Shown: piece after piece, positions 34,060 through 43,354 of the stretch
How positions within the stretch are numbered: position 1 is the stretch's first letter
How the letters are laid out: each line of letters begins with the position of its first letter
Assembly: GCA_023251155.1 (NCBI GenBank)
Contig: JAHEZH010000037.1
Span: 1 to 43,567, forward strand
Source: Flammeovirgaceae bacterium
Lineage (GTDB): Bacteria > Bacteroidota > Bacteroidia > Cytophagales > Cyclobacteriaceae
Length of the DNA stretch: 43,567 nt
Direction: 5' to 3'
The notes under the pieces: model-generated
The model's input: the letters and a program-made list of their open reading frames with translations, nothing else
Database searches by the model: none
Told to the model about the DNA's origin: nothing
Made by a program: the position numbers and the translations under genes

Positions 34060-34977
34060 CTCATTAAGCTATCTTTAGTGAAACAAGTCAGGAACGTACT
34101 TCCTTTGTTAAAAATAACTTTGACTATAAATGGCTATCAATAAAATTAGCAGTTTCCCCACTACAAATAGAATAATAGGCGATTTTTCTACAGCAGAAAA
34201 TACGTAGTTTCAGGGATTTCATATGTAGTATTTTTTTTGTAAAGCATCTTATCACTCAAGATGGACTGTCACTCCATCCAACCTTATTCTAATTCGCAAG
34301 CGTTGTTTAGTTTTTTCACCCTGCGAATACCGCTCAGCACATTTAGAATAATCGTTGTGTTATTGGTACGGTTGTTTCTCACGGCACTGGCCAACGCTTT
34401 TCTGAATTTTATCTCTTTGTTTTTCATAGCATCATCTACGTTTGAAGTAATCGACTGGGATTTATCATCCTTCAATTATTTCGTTCTTCTCTCGCTTATA
34501 CATTATCAACAACCCAACCAGACACTTCGCTCATCCCTCCTACGTTTGCACCTTGAAAACCTTCGTCATTGAGCTCACCGGCATATTAAAACTGGGACAG
34601 GCTTTTCCCAATTCAGTTCTACTTGCTTAGAACCACCTTAAGGGATGCTTCGGATAAACCGGTGAGCGTAACGGAAGGCTACGGATGCCTTTTTCAGCAC
34701 AGGAAAAAGAAAGAATTCCTTATGGCCATCAGTGAAGGCAAACCGGCAAAGAGGACACACCTCCAATAGAATGAATTCTGAAAAGAACAGGGCTTCAAAC
34801 GCCTTGACTCCGATCTTGATTATCAGAAAAAATCCGGGCAGTTCATCTGCTTCATGAAAAGCGTACTGTCATCACATCAAGCGATGAAGCCCGTTTATCT
34901 CTTTTAAGCCACCCTCCTTACAGAAGTTTTTGCCCTTTATTCCTAATCAACCAATTACAATGAAGGAGTGTTCATGG
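34060..34977. other. 0.9 kb stretch without a convincing gene, with a degraded plus-strand frame
   Basis: No frame resembles a known family. From 34590 to 34907 one plus-strand frame reads protein-like text (LLRTTLRDASDKPVSVTEGYG, KRLDSDLDYQKKSGQF) interrupted by stops at 34767 and 34779, consistent with an old pseudogene. A 63-codon minus frame at 34284-34475 is basic and polar but unsupported. The kinase promoter lies at its left end. Confidence 0.4.
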
Positions 34978-37389
34978 TTATTCTGCCTTCAGACTATTCA
35001 CCGGATTCGCAATGGCTGCACGTACTACCTGGTAGCACATGGAAGCAAAAGCGATAAAGAAAGACAGGCCTGCGGCTACAACAAATATCCACCAGGCGAT
35101 GGTGGTGCGGTAGGCAAAATCTTCGAGCCAGTAATTCATGGCCCAGGTGATCAATGGCATTGCGATGACAAAGGCGATGAGCACCAATACCAGAAACTGT
35201 TTCGAAAGCATGAGCAGTACCTGTTGAGCCGATGCACCTAATACTTTACGGATTCCAATTTCCTTCGTGCGTTGTTGTGCAGAGAACGCACTCAATCCAA
35301 ACAAGCCTAAGCCGGCAATGATCAAGCCTACCACCGCAAACGTGGTGAACACCTGGCCGGTGCGTTCCTCTGCAAAGTAAAGTGCTGCGAATCGTTCATC
35401 GAGAAAATAGTAGCTGAAAGGTGCATTGGGACTAAACGCATTCCATTGCTTCTTCGCCTCTTCTAAAAAAGTTGGGATATCCGCACCATGCAATTTCACC
35501 AGCGTAGAACCACTGTGGTAGGGCAACATCATCACTGCCGGACCTATTTTCTGACGGGCAGAAGCATAGTTGAAATCCTTCACCACGCCCACTACGTGAT
35601 ATTCTACCTGACCGGATACCACGATGGATTTACCTACCGCATGATCAGCATCCCATCCAAATTCTTTCACGGCTGTTTCATTCACTACAATAGCCGAAGA
35701 ATCAGAAGGGAAATCTTCAGAGAAATTTCGTCCCTCCTTCACCTCCATTCCCAGGGTGGCCATGTAATCATAATCCACACGAAAAACATCGATGTGAATC
35801 TCCGCATTGTTTTCATTCTCTTTTTGATCTTTGGAAAATGCTTGTGTGCCACCGATCTCCTGACCGGGAACTTGTCGTGCTATACTGGCATGGATCACAC
35901 GGCTGTCTTTCACCAATTGTTCTTTAAACACCTGTTCATCACCACGAAGCATTCGCGTATCATTGATGACCAGCACCTGATCTTTATCATACCCCAGGTT
36001 TTTATTTTGCATAAAATGTAACTGCTGATATACGATCAGTGTAGCAATAATCAACGCAGTAGAAACCGAAAACTGAAATACTACCAGACCACTACGCAGT
36101 GTATCTTTCTTACCACTACCTAACGTATTTCCCTTCAATACAGAAATCATGTTGAACGAAGAGAGGAAGAAGGCCGGATACAATCCTGCCGCAAAGCCAA
36201 CAAGGACAAATCCGGTAACGATAACCGCAAGTGTGATGGGCTGAAGAAAAAATGCAAAATCCATACTCTTACCCGTAAGCAAATTAAAGTAAGGCAACGA
36301 TGCGCCTACAATAAGATAGGCAAAAACCATCGCACAAAAAGCAACCAATAGGGATTCGGTAAGAAACTGGTAAATCAATTGCGTCTTCAGTGAGCCCATT
36401 ACTTTGCGTACACCTACTTCGCGTGCCCGCTTTGCCGATGTCGCTGTGGAGAGGTTAATAAAATTGACACAGGCCAGCAAAAGAATAAACACTGCCAGGG
36501 CACTAAAAATGTAAACATACTTGATGTCACCACTGGGCTCCATCTCATAACTGGTATGACTATATAAATGAATGCGTTGCAAAGGCTGCAGATAAAAAAC
36601 AAAAGTATCCACTGACTTTTGTGCTTCTGCCAAACTTACTCCCATATCCTGTTGTATTTCGGGCACTACATATTTGGCAACCAGGTCGCGGAATTTTGTT
36701 TCGAGCTCAGTCTTGTTTGCCTGCGGATGCAAAACGAGGTAGGTGTAATAGCCAACATTGCTCCATGTATCTCGCTGCCGTGGCAACGTTGACATACTGA
36801 CAAAGGCTTCAAATTTGAAATGGCTATTGTCCGGCAACTTATCCATGAGCCCTGTTACTTTAAATTCGCCACTATTGTTCATGGTCAGTAGTTTACCCAT
36901 AGGGTCTTCGGTGCCAAAGTAGCGCTGGGCAAATGCTTTACTGATAACGATGCTATTCGGTTCCTTCAGGGCGGTTTTCTCATTTCCGGCCAATAGCGGA
37001 ATGGAAAACACCTGCAGAAAATTGGAGTCGGCCAGTGCAAGATGCTCTTCCTTAAACAAAGCATCTTTGTACCTCAGGTAGGGCTGCCATCCTTTCGATA
37101 AACGCGTGAAGGTAATCACTTCCGGAAAGGCATTCTTTATGCCCGGCCCCACTGCCCAGTCTACGTACGGATAGTCAACTACGGCTCCGTTGCCGGTTAC
37201 GTGTAATTCCACACGCGAAATCTGATCCGCTTTTTCAGCATACCGGTCATACGATAATTCAGAATACACATAAGCACTGATGAGCAGGCAGCAGGCCAGC
37301 CCGATGGATAATCCAAAAATATTAATGAACGAGAACGTGCCATTCTTGCGAAGGCTTCTCCATGCAATGGCAAAGTAATTTCTGATCAT
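34978..37389 (-). CDS. ABC transporter permease of the MacB/FtsX type
   Basis: 803 residues. It starts IRNYFAIAWRSLRKNGTFSF with the first membrane helix (about 20-42), then a periplasmic MacB_PCD-like domain (about 45-280), three helices of the first FtsX part, a linking helix (LRSGLVVFQFSVSTALII), a second periplasmic domain (about 450-660) and three helices of the second FtsX part, with QQRTKEIGIRKVLGAS before them. This two-copy layout is common in Bacteroidetes and usually pairs with a separate LolD/MacB-type ATPase, which is not next to it. Such permeases act in lipoprotein handling or in export of peptides and drugs; the substrate here cannot be read. Confidence 0.9.
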   Translation of the reverse strand: MIRNYFAIAWRSLRKNGTFSFINIFGLSIGLACCLLISAYVYSELSYDRYAEKADQISRVELHVTGNGAVVDYPYVDWAVGPGIKNAFPEVITFTRLSKGWQPYLRYKDALFKEEHLALADSNFLQVFSIPLLAGNEKTALKEPNSIVISKAFAQRYFGTEDPMGKLLTMNNSGEFKVTGLMDKLPDNSHFKFEAFVSMSTLPRQRDTWSNVGYYTYLVLHPQANKTELETKFRDLVAKYVVPEIQQDMGVSLAEAQKSVDTFVFYLQPLQRIHLYSHTSYEMEPSGDIKYVYIFSALAVFILLLACVNFINLSTATSAKRAREVGVRKVMGSLKTQLIYQFLTESLLVAFCAMVFAYLIVGASLPYFNLLTGKSMDFAFFLQPITLAVIVTGFVLVGFAAGLYPAFFLSSFNMISVLKGNTLGSGKKDTLRSGLVVFQFSVSTALIIATLIVYQQLHFMQNKNLGYDKDQVLVINDTRMLRGDEQVFKEQLVKDSRVIHASIARQVPGQEIGGTQAFSKDQKENENNAEIHIDVFRVDYDYMATLGMEVKEGRNFSEDFPSDSSAIVVNETAVKEFGWDADHAVGKSIVVSGQVEYHVVGVVKDFNYASARQKIGPAVMMLPYHSGSTLVKLHGADIPTFLEEAKKQWNAFSPNAPFSYYFLDERFAALYFAEERTGQVFTTFAVVGLIIAGLGLFGLSAFSAQQRTKEIGIRKVLGASAQQVLLMLSKQFLVLVLIAFVIAMPLITWAMNYWLEDFAYRTTIAWWIFVVAAGLSFFIAFASMCYQVVRAAIANPVNSLKAE

Positions 37390-37706
37390 AACGGGATTAC
37401 AGCTCTAAGTGGAACATGAATGACTAATGGATGAATGAGTGTACTCCCGGTTTCGGGAATGGTTACACCGTCTCACGCCATTAAGACGCCTGAAACCGAA
37501 AATAGTTTCCACTGACGGAGTATTTTTAATCAGAATGCATAGCCAGACAGCAAGCGTAAAGCAGGGGGATAATGGTGTTTGCTGATAAGATAACCCCTTA
37601 TTCCATTTCCCTCAGCGGTTATCTCTTCCCCTGTGCATTCTTCACCAATAATTAAGTGTCATCTGTACAATTATTGTATATTGAGAACGATTAACCGTTT
37701 CACTTT
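37390..37706. promoter_or_regulatory. divergent control region of the permease and GH51 genes, with a palindrome
   Basis: No gene is seen. TACAATTATTGTA (37666-37678) is a perfect 13-bp palindrome ending 28 bases before the GH51 ATG and may be an operator. TCCCG/CGGGA (37445-37458) is a short hairpin nearer the permease. No exact TAnnTTTG box is visible. Confidence 0.4.
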
Positions 37707-39695
37707 ATGAAAAGAGTTCTTTTTAGCGTACTGCTTCTGGTCGTTCCCGCTTTACAACATGCCTTTTCGCAGCCACCATTAGCGATAAAAGTAAAGGCAG
37801 ATAAATCCATTGCTGCCATACCTTCCACCATGTGGGGAATATTTTTTGAAGACATCAACTTTGCCGCGGATGGCGGGCTTTATGCAGAGTTAGTCAAGAA
37901 CAGGTCGTTCGAATTTGATGCGCCTTTGATGGGATGGAAAGAATTGAACAGCAATAAATACACCCTCAACACCACATCGGGCTCGGCTTTGGTGATCAAT
38001 CGTGGTGAGCAGTCATCTTCGAACCCACGCTTTGCACGCATTACCGTCATTGGCAACAGCGGCTACGGACTTAGCAATGAAGGCTTTCGTGGCATGGGAA
38101 TTAAAGAAGGGATGACGTATCATTTTACGATGCTGGCCAGTCCGCATAAAGAAAGTGCTGTGAAAATCAGAATAGAATTAACAGACGCCAATGGTAAGAT
38201 CATGGGCAAAGCAAGCCTCTCGCCACAAGGAGAAGACTGGAAAAAATACAGTGCCGACATTAAAGCATCACACTCCGACCCAAAAGCAAAACTGAACATC
38301 TGGTTTGAAGGTAAAGGAGTGGTGGATGTGGATATGATTTCATTGTTTCCCGCAGCCACCTGGAAAAACAGACCGAACGGAATGCGTGCCGACCTGGTAC
38401 AATGGTTAGCTGATCTGAAGCCGGGGTTTATTCGTTTTCCTGGTGGATGTATTGTAGAAGGACGTGAGCTGGCTACACGCTACCAGTGGAAAAAAACGGT
38501 AGGCGATGTGGATAAACGTGAACTGATCGTCAACCGGTGGAACACTGAATTCGCCCACCGGCCTGCTCCCGATTATTATCAAAGCTTTGGACTTGGCTTC
38601 TTTGAGTATTTTCAACTGGCGGAAGATTTAGGTGCCGCTCCACTTCCCATCTTAAGTTGTGGCATGGCGTGCCAGTTCAATAGTGCCGAAGTTACCCCGA
38701 TGGAGGAGCTTGATCCTTATATACAGGATGCACTTGATCTCATTGACTTTGCAAACGGTGATGGCACTACTGCATGGAGTAAGCTACGCCATGATATGGG
38801 CCATGCAGCACCTTTTAATCTAACCATGATTGGGGTAGGCAATGAACAGTGGGGACCGCAATATCTTGAGCGCTACCTCGCCTTTACCAAAGCCATCAAG
38901 GCAAAGTACCCGAAGATCAAAATTGTAGCCAGCAACGGTCCTTTTCCGGAAGGTGAGCTCTTTGATTATGCGGATAAAGAATTCAGAGCGCTGGACACGG
39001 ACATTATTGACGAACACTATTATAATAAGCCGGAATGGTTCCTGAAAAATGCAACGCGTTACGACAACTATGACCGTAACGGACCAAAAGTATTTGCCGG
39101 CGAATATGCTGCGCAAAGCGTAAACACGGTCAGTCCGCTTAATCAAAACAACTGGGAGACGGCATTGGCAGAAGCCGCTTTCATGACGGGCCTCGAGCGC
39201 AATGCGGCAGTGGTTAATCTTTGTTCGTATGCTCCCTTGTTTGCGCACGTAGATGCATGGCAGTGGACACCCGATCTGATCTGGTTTGATAATCTCCAAT
39301 CCTACGGTACTCCCAACTACTACGTTCAGAAATTGTTTTCCAATAACAAAGGTTCGGATGTGCTCGCTGTACTTTCAGGCAATGCACCACTCACCGGACA
39401 GCAGGGAATTTACGCTTCCGCTGTGCGCGACAAGAACTCCAGTGAGGTCATTCTCAAAATCATCAACACAGGTACTACCCTACAGCAGGCAAATGTAACG
39501 ATAGATGGAATCAAAAAATCAAGTTCCATGGCCCGTGTTACCTTACTGAAAGGGGCCACAAAAGAAGCGGTCAACTCAATTGAAAATCCTTTTACCATCC
39601 TGCCTTCAGAAAAAGAAATCAAGGTAAGCAACAATACCGTAAGCCTTACGATGGAGCCGTTGTCTTTCTATGTGGTGAGAGTAAAGGCGCTGTAG
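37707..39695 (+). CDS. GH51 alpha-L-arabinofuranosidase, secreted
   Basis: 662 residues with a signal peptide (MKRVLFSVLLLVVPALQHAFS). Residues about 30-220 are a beta-sandwich like carbohydrate-binding domains, starting MWGIFFEDINFAADGGLYAELV, which belongs to the GH51 fold itself. The barrel has GFIRFPGGCIVEG, the acid/base Glu380 in GVGNEQWG, DIIDEHYY and the nucleophile Glu466 in VFAGEYAAQS. The C-terminal part is a beta domain ending LSFYVVRVKAL. GH51 enzymes remove arabinofuranose side chains from arabinan or arabinoxylan. No SusCD pair or other pectin gene is nearby, so it appears to act as a lone exported enzyme. Confidence 0.93.
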   Translation: MKRVLFSVLLLVVPALQHAFSQPPLAIKVKADKSIAAIPSTMWGIFFEDINFAADGGLYAELVKNRSFEFDAPLMGWKELNSNKYTLNTTSGSALVINRGEQSSSNPRFARITVIGNSGYGLSNEGFRGMGIKEGMTYHFTMLASPHKESAVKIRIELTDANGKIMGKASLSPQGEDWKKYSADIKASHSDPKAKLNIWFEGKGVVDVDMISLFPAATWKNRPNGMRADLVQWLADLKPGFIRFPGGCIVEGRELATRYQWKKTVGDVDKRELIVNRWNTEFAHRPAPDYYQSFGLGFFEYFQLAEDLGAAPLPILSCGMACQFNSAEVTPMEELDPYIQDALDLIDFANGDGTTAWSKLRHDMGHAAPFNLTMIGVGNEQWGPQYLERYLAFTKAIKAKYPKIKIVASNGPFPEGELFDYADKEFRALDTDIIDEHYYNKPEWFLKNATRYDNYDRNGPKVFAGEYAAQSVNTVSPLNQNNWETALAEAAFMTGLERNAAVVNLCSYAPLFAHVDAWQWTPDLIWFDNLQSYGTPNYYVQKLFSNNKGSDVLAVLSGNAPLTGQQGIYASAVRDKNSSEVILKIINTGTTLQQANVTIDGIKKSSSMARVTLLKGATKEAVNSIENPFTILPSEKEIKVSNNTVSLTMEPLSFYVVRVKAL

Positions 39696-39698
39696 ATG

Positions 39699-40211
39699 TT
39701 AAATAAAAAGTAAAATCAGGGTGAGCAATAGACCTGCCCCTGCGAAATACAATCCTTTCTTAAAAACGGAGGTATGTGGCAAAAACATATAGAACGAAGA
39801 CACTACAAAAAAGAGTAAGGATAGTCCAAAAAATATGTTCAGGTAGAAAAGAGGCTGCTTGGTATTGGCCTTGTGAAGATGGGTCATCTTGTCCATCACG
39901 TAAGGAAGTTCCTTCACAGTGATTACCGCATTTCCCGTTTGCTTATTGTAAGTCCCTCTTTCAAAGATAAGCTGATCAGCCGTTTCGCTGGTAACCTTAA
40001 AATCACGTATCCGCAATTCCTTACCTACTTCCTCGCCACTCAGATTGGGCTTAAGTTGCTTTTCTACCTGTTTCTCACTTTTCAGAAAATCGGTGTCCCT
40101 GAAAATCAACACCACACCACTGATGGCATACATGGCCATAATCCCGGCAAGGAAAAAGCCAAGATAACGGTGGTAGGTTCTCATTTTTTCATTCAGACTG
40201 CTTGCTGCCAT
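39699..40211 (-). CDS. PepSY-associated membrane protein
   Basis: 170 residues with an N-terminal helix (YHRYLGFFLAGIMAMYAISGVVLIF), a periplasmic part of about 80 residues and two C-terminal helices. The HRYLGFFLAGIMAMYAISGVVL start is the mark of PepSY_TM-type proteins, some of which accompany iron uptake or reductases; no such partner is visible here. Its stop is 3 bases from the GH51 stop on the other strand. The start at 40211 has an earlier Ala/Ser-rich piece; MRTYHRY a few codons in is an alternative. Confidence 0.7.
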   Translation of the reverse strand: MAASSLNEKMRTYHRYLGFFLAGIMAMYAISGVVLIFRDTDFLKSEKQVEKQLKPNLSGEEVGKELRIRDFKVTSETADQLIFERGTYNKQTGNAVITVKELPYVMDKMTHLHKANTKQPLFYLNIFFGLSLLFFVVSSFYMFLPHTSVFKKGLYFAGAGLLLTLILLFI

Positions 40212-40326
40212 ATGCGGTTGCTTTAAAATCGGGCTTCAATATGGCAATTCTTATTCAAACGCAAAAACGATGATGGAGGACCGCATCATCCCATGTAAAA
40301 GAAACGAAGCGAATGAATGAGCCTAT

Positions 40327-40956
40327 CTATTTTAATTCGTTGTAGTGATTACAAACGTTTTTCATCACACACTCTGCATGCTTTGGATTAGTAGGCCGGC
40401 AGGTTTCTCTTCCTAAAAAAGAAATAGCCATACCCGCCTCGCCCCAGTCTTTAGGAGCAAGCACTTCCATCATTTGCTTTTCGATCTTCTTGGGATCAGC
40501 ACCTGTAGCAATACCAAGACGAGGAGCCACGCGCACTACATGCAGATCGACAATAATTCCTTCTGCAGTCAAACCGGACTCACGCAGGATTACGTTAGCT
40601 GACTTTCTTCCTATGCCCGGAAGAGCGGTTAACGTCTCCAGTGTGGTAGGAATGTTTTTATCCTGCTTGACTTGCGCGGCTATTTCCAGCAACCACTTTG
40701 TCTTGTTCCCGAAATTACGAACCTTGCCTATGAGAGGGAATAATGAATCGGCATCGGCTTTTGCCAACGCTTTCATATCCGGAAAGGCTTTAAAAAAGTC
40801 AGGAGCGATCTTATTGATGTGTGCATCCGAGTCCTGTGCCGAGAGGACCACCATTACCAGCAACTCATACGTATTGCCGTAATTGAGCGGGTGTTTCTTT
40901 CCTTTGTATTTTTTAAGGAGCGGCTGAATTTCTTTTGCCCAATCAACAGATGCCAT
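40327..40956 (-). CDS. nth: endonuclease III (Nth), with a changed Fe-S loop
   Basis: 209 residues, as for Nth. The enzyme removes oxidised pyrimidines and nicks the abasic site. The helix-hairpin-helix LPGIGRKSANVI carries catalytic Lys118, and VDLHVVR carries catalytic Asp137. The C-terminal Fe-S loop is C-x6-H-x2-C-x5-C (Cys186, His193, Cys196, Cys202), while E. coli Nth has cysteine at the second position. Only three cysteine ligands therefore remain; the cluster may use His or may be absent. An imperfect -7 box (TATATTTA) lies just upstream. No partner gene is adjacent. Confidence 0.92.
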   Translation of the reverse strand: MASVDWAKEIQPLLKKYKGKKHPLNYGNTYELLVMVVLSAQDSDAHINKIAPDFFKAFPDMKALAKADADSLFPLIGKVRNFGNKTKWLLEIAAQVKQDKNIPTTLETLTALPGIGRKSANVILRESGLTAEGIIVDLHVVRVAPRLGIATGADPKKIEKQMMEVLAPKDWGEAGMAISFLGRETCRPTNPKHAECVMKNVCNHYNELK

Positions 40957-41155
40957 GATGTTTTTATTATTGAATTAAATATAGGAATTATTCTATCTCC
41001 AGGGAATCATTCCATGGTAGTTGTAAAATTACCATAGCCTGTTCGTTATCATCAACCAGAAAGGTGCCGCCATTTCATGTTAAACAGGTCACCTCCGGAA
41101 GTGGACTATTTAATTTTTATATCCGTGATATTACAGATCGATACTGTGACGCTGA

Positions 41156-42415
41156 TCATTTCCCAAACTTATTCTGACTATCGTACGCCAGCCCCAGGCC
41201 CACACTGGAAAGTTTATTCTCATCGGCTACTGCCGCATTCGGGAATAGTCGTTTGAATTCGGTTTGCACTGCCGGCACTTCAGTGGAACCACCTGTGAGA
41301 ATCACCAACTGTATATCTTCACTTTTCACCTGTGCTTTCTGAAGGCACTCGGTAGCTGACGCAGAAATTTTTTCAATTCGGTTTTGAATCGCCGCTTCAA
41401 ACTGAGTTCGCTTTACATGAATATGTAGGCCTTCTTCAATAAAATCAAAAGGAGTCTGGTACTCTTCCTGCAACGTGAGTGCTATCTTGGTTTCCTCTGT
41501 GGCCGATAACAGGGTGTGGCCCATCTCCTTCTCCAGTACTTTCAGCAGGCGCTCGTACCTGGTCTTGTCGTGTGATTGATAAAGAATCTGCCGCGTCTGC
41601 GAAATGATTTTAGTCGTGTACAAAAAATTCACTTTACTCCATTCGGCCAGATCGTGATAGGGCTTTAGTGGTACTTCCAGGTCTTTTTCTCCATACGTTG
41701 TTTGGTAACCGATCTCCGGCATTACTGCTGCCAAGCTCAGGTCCTTATCAAAATCATTACCTCCTACCCGCACACCGGTGTTGGCAAGGATATCTGAAGC
41801 GCGGTCTTTCTTATTGATGTATTGATTCGATAATCGGATTACCGTAAAGTCGGACGTACCACCACCCAAGTCAACCACAATGGCCAGCTTCTCGCCACGG
41901 ATATTGATCTCATGGGCAAAAGCTGCTGCAATGGGTTCGAATTGAAATTCAATATGCTTAAACCCAACTTGTTCTGCTATGGTTTTTAGCTCCAGCTGCG
42001 CCTGCCGATCGGCATCCGGGTCATTGTCAATAAAATGAACCGGTCTGCCCATCACTACATGTTCCACCTCTTCTCCACAGTATACATCGGTCTTGTCTTT
42101 CAGGTTCTTCAGAAAGGGAGCGATAATGCGCTCAAACCGCATGGGTTTACCATTCACAGCAGTACCTTGTTTCATGAGTGAAGTACCGAGCACACGCTTC
42201 AGGCTTCGCATAAAGCGACCATCCTGCCGATCGAAGAACAGGTCCACTGCCTTGCGACCATAGAAAGGAAGATTGCCTTTACGCTGAAAAAAGATGGCAC
42301 TGGGTGTAGTCAGGTGATCGCCCTCTACCGGCACCAATGAAATGTGGCCGTTTCTGGCTACTGCCACACTCGAATTGGATGTACCGAAATCTATTCCGCA
42401 GGAGGTGGTGGCCAT
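41156..42415 (-). CDS. YegD-like Hsp70-family protein
   Basis: 419 residues, an Hsp70 ATPase domain without the usual substrate-binding domain. The phosphate loops are present: CGIDFGTSNSSVAV at the start, VVDLGGGTSDFTV in the middle and LTGGSTEVPAVQ near the end. The EPIAAAFAHE segment joins them. E. coli YegD, of similar size, is the closest named protein I recognise; its function is not settled. No DnaJ or GrpE gene is nearby. The protein is cytoplasmic. The start codon at 42415 fits the family (MATTSCGIDFGTSN). Confidence 0.9.
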   Translation of the reverse strand: MATTSCGIDFGTSNSSVAVARNGHISLVPVEGDHLTTPSAIFFQRKGNLPFYGRKAVDLFFDRQDGRFMRSLKRVLGTSLMKQGTAVNGKPMRFERIIAPFLKNLKDKTDVYCGEEVEHVVMGRPVHFIDNDPDADRQAQLELKTIAEQVGFKHIEFQFEPIAAAFAHEINIRGEKLAIVVDLGGGTSDFTVIRLSNQYINKKDRASDILANTGVRVGGNDFDKDLSLAAVMPEIGYQTTYGEKDLEVPLKPYHDLAEWSKVNFLYTTKIISQTRQILYQSHDKTRYERLLKVLEKEMGHTLLSATEETKIALTLQEEYQTPFDFIEEGLHIHVKRTQFEAAIQNRIEKISASATECLQKAQVKSEDIQLVILTGGSTEVPAVQTEFKRLFPNAAVADENKLSSVGLGLAYDSQNKFGK

Positions 42416-42504
42416 ACTAAGAGGGGATTTGAAAAATTGGGGTGCAAGTGTACTACAAAATCAGACATTTTACCATTCCCCTGGTGGATCTTTTCCAGGT
42501 GTAA

Positions 42505-42537
42505 AAACAAAAAAGACACCTCCTTGCGGAGATGTCT
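42505..42537 (-). terminator. rho-independent terminator of the outer-membrane protein gene
   Basis: A 10-bp stem (AGACACCTCC/GGAGATGTCT, one G-U pair) with a TTGC loop; on the minus strand it runs into TTTTTTGTTTTT. Confidence 0.85.
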
Positions 42538-42561
42538 CAGTAAAATATAAAATATCGATTG

Positions 42562-43095
42562 TTAGAGTTTGAAAGAAACGCCTAACAAAAGAGGAGTAAT
42601 ACCATAACCTACTTCACCATTCACACCAAATACAGGAGTGAAGAAATAACGGGCACCTGCAAAGATACCAGCTCTTACTGCGCCACTATAAGGATCGTTG
42701 TAAGGACCATTATTATTTCCATTATAGCTGGAGGCAACAAATCCTAATAATGCTCCACCATATAAATCCAGTTTGTCCGTATTTAAATTCAAGTGTTTGC
42801 TGAAGTGATACGAAGCACGGCCTCCAAAGTCAATAAAGGTGTACTTATATCTGTTGTTGTTAAAATTGTAATCATAATTATAGGTAGTGAAACCCAGGTA
42901 AGGACCAACGCTAATGGCGTCATTTACAAAGAATTCTGCTGAAGCTATACCGGATACACCACCTGCATAATAATAACCGGCACCCAAGCCAGCATTGAGC
43001 AAAACATCGCCCTTTCCGTATTTTACCTGAGCTGATGCGCCATAGGCAACAAAGATCATCAGGGCGGCAAATAAAACTTGAACTGTTCTTTTCAT
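42562..43095 (-). CDS. small outer-membrane beta-barrel protein
   Basis: 177 residues with a signal peptide (MKRTVQVLFAALMIFVAYGASA, cut before QVKYG). The mature part alternates polar and aromatic residues in strands, with turns rich in Asn and Gly (NFNNNRYKY, SYNGNNNGPYND) and an end FGVNGEVGYGITPLLLGVSFKL whose last residues resemble a barrel C-terminal strand. This fits an OmpA-like or OmpW-like eight-stranded barrel. The function is unknown. It has its own promoter and terminator, so it is a single-gene unit. Confidence 0.8.
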   Translation of the reverse strand: MKRTVQVLFAALMIFVAYGASAQVKYGKGDVLLNAGLGAGYYYAGGVSGIASAEFFVNDAISVGPYLGFTTYNYDYNFNNNRYKYTFIDFGGRASYHFSKHLNLNTDKLDLYGGALLGFVASSYNGNNNGPYNDPYSGAVRAGIFAGARYFFTPVFGVNGEVGYGITPLLLGVSFKL

Positions 43096-43139
43096 TGTAG
43101 ATAAATTAAGAATTTTTTATAAAACGCAATTATACACGA

Positions 43140-43147
43140 CAAAGTTA
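43140..43147 (-). promoter_or_regulatory. candidate -7 promoter box of the outer-membrane protein gene
   Basis: TAACTTTG on the minus strand is exact, 44 bases upstream of the ATG. The -33 element is unclear. Confidence 0.45.
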
Positions 43148-43354
43148 TGCCATAGCAAATACTTTACCTGATTTAAACATTATAATCGCTTTAAAAATCG
43201 ATGTAGAGGCGTTATCATCGCTGAAATTCACCTTTCTACAGGAAAGACAAATTGACCCATCGGTGGGCCCGAGAGCGGTAATTATTCCACATCTTTTGTG
43301 TTCTGCTTAAATAATAGTGATGGCAAATCCCCCTGCCACTCGTTATTTTACCCC

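Noticed and set aside
34284-34475. 63-codon basic frame on the minus strand in the long gap
   Set aside because: No recognisable motif, no promoter box, and it lies opposite an equally unsupported 103-codon frame.
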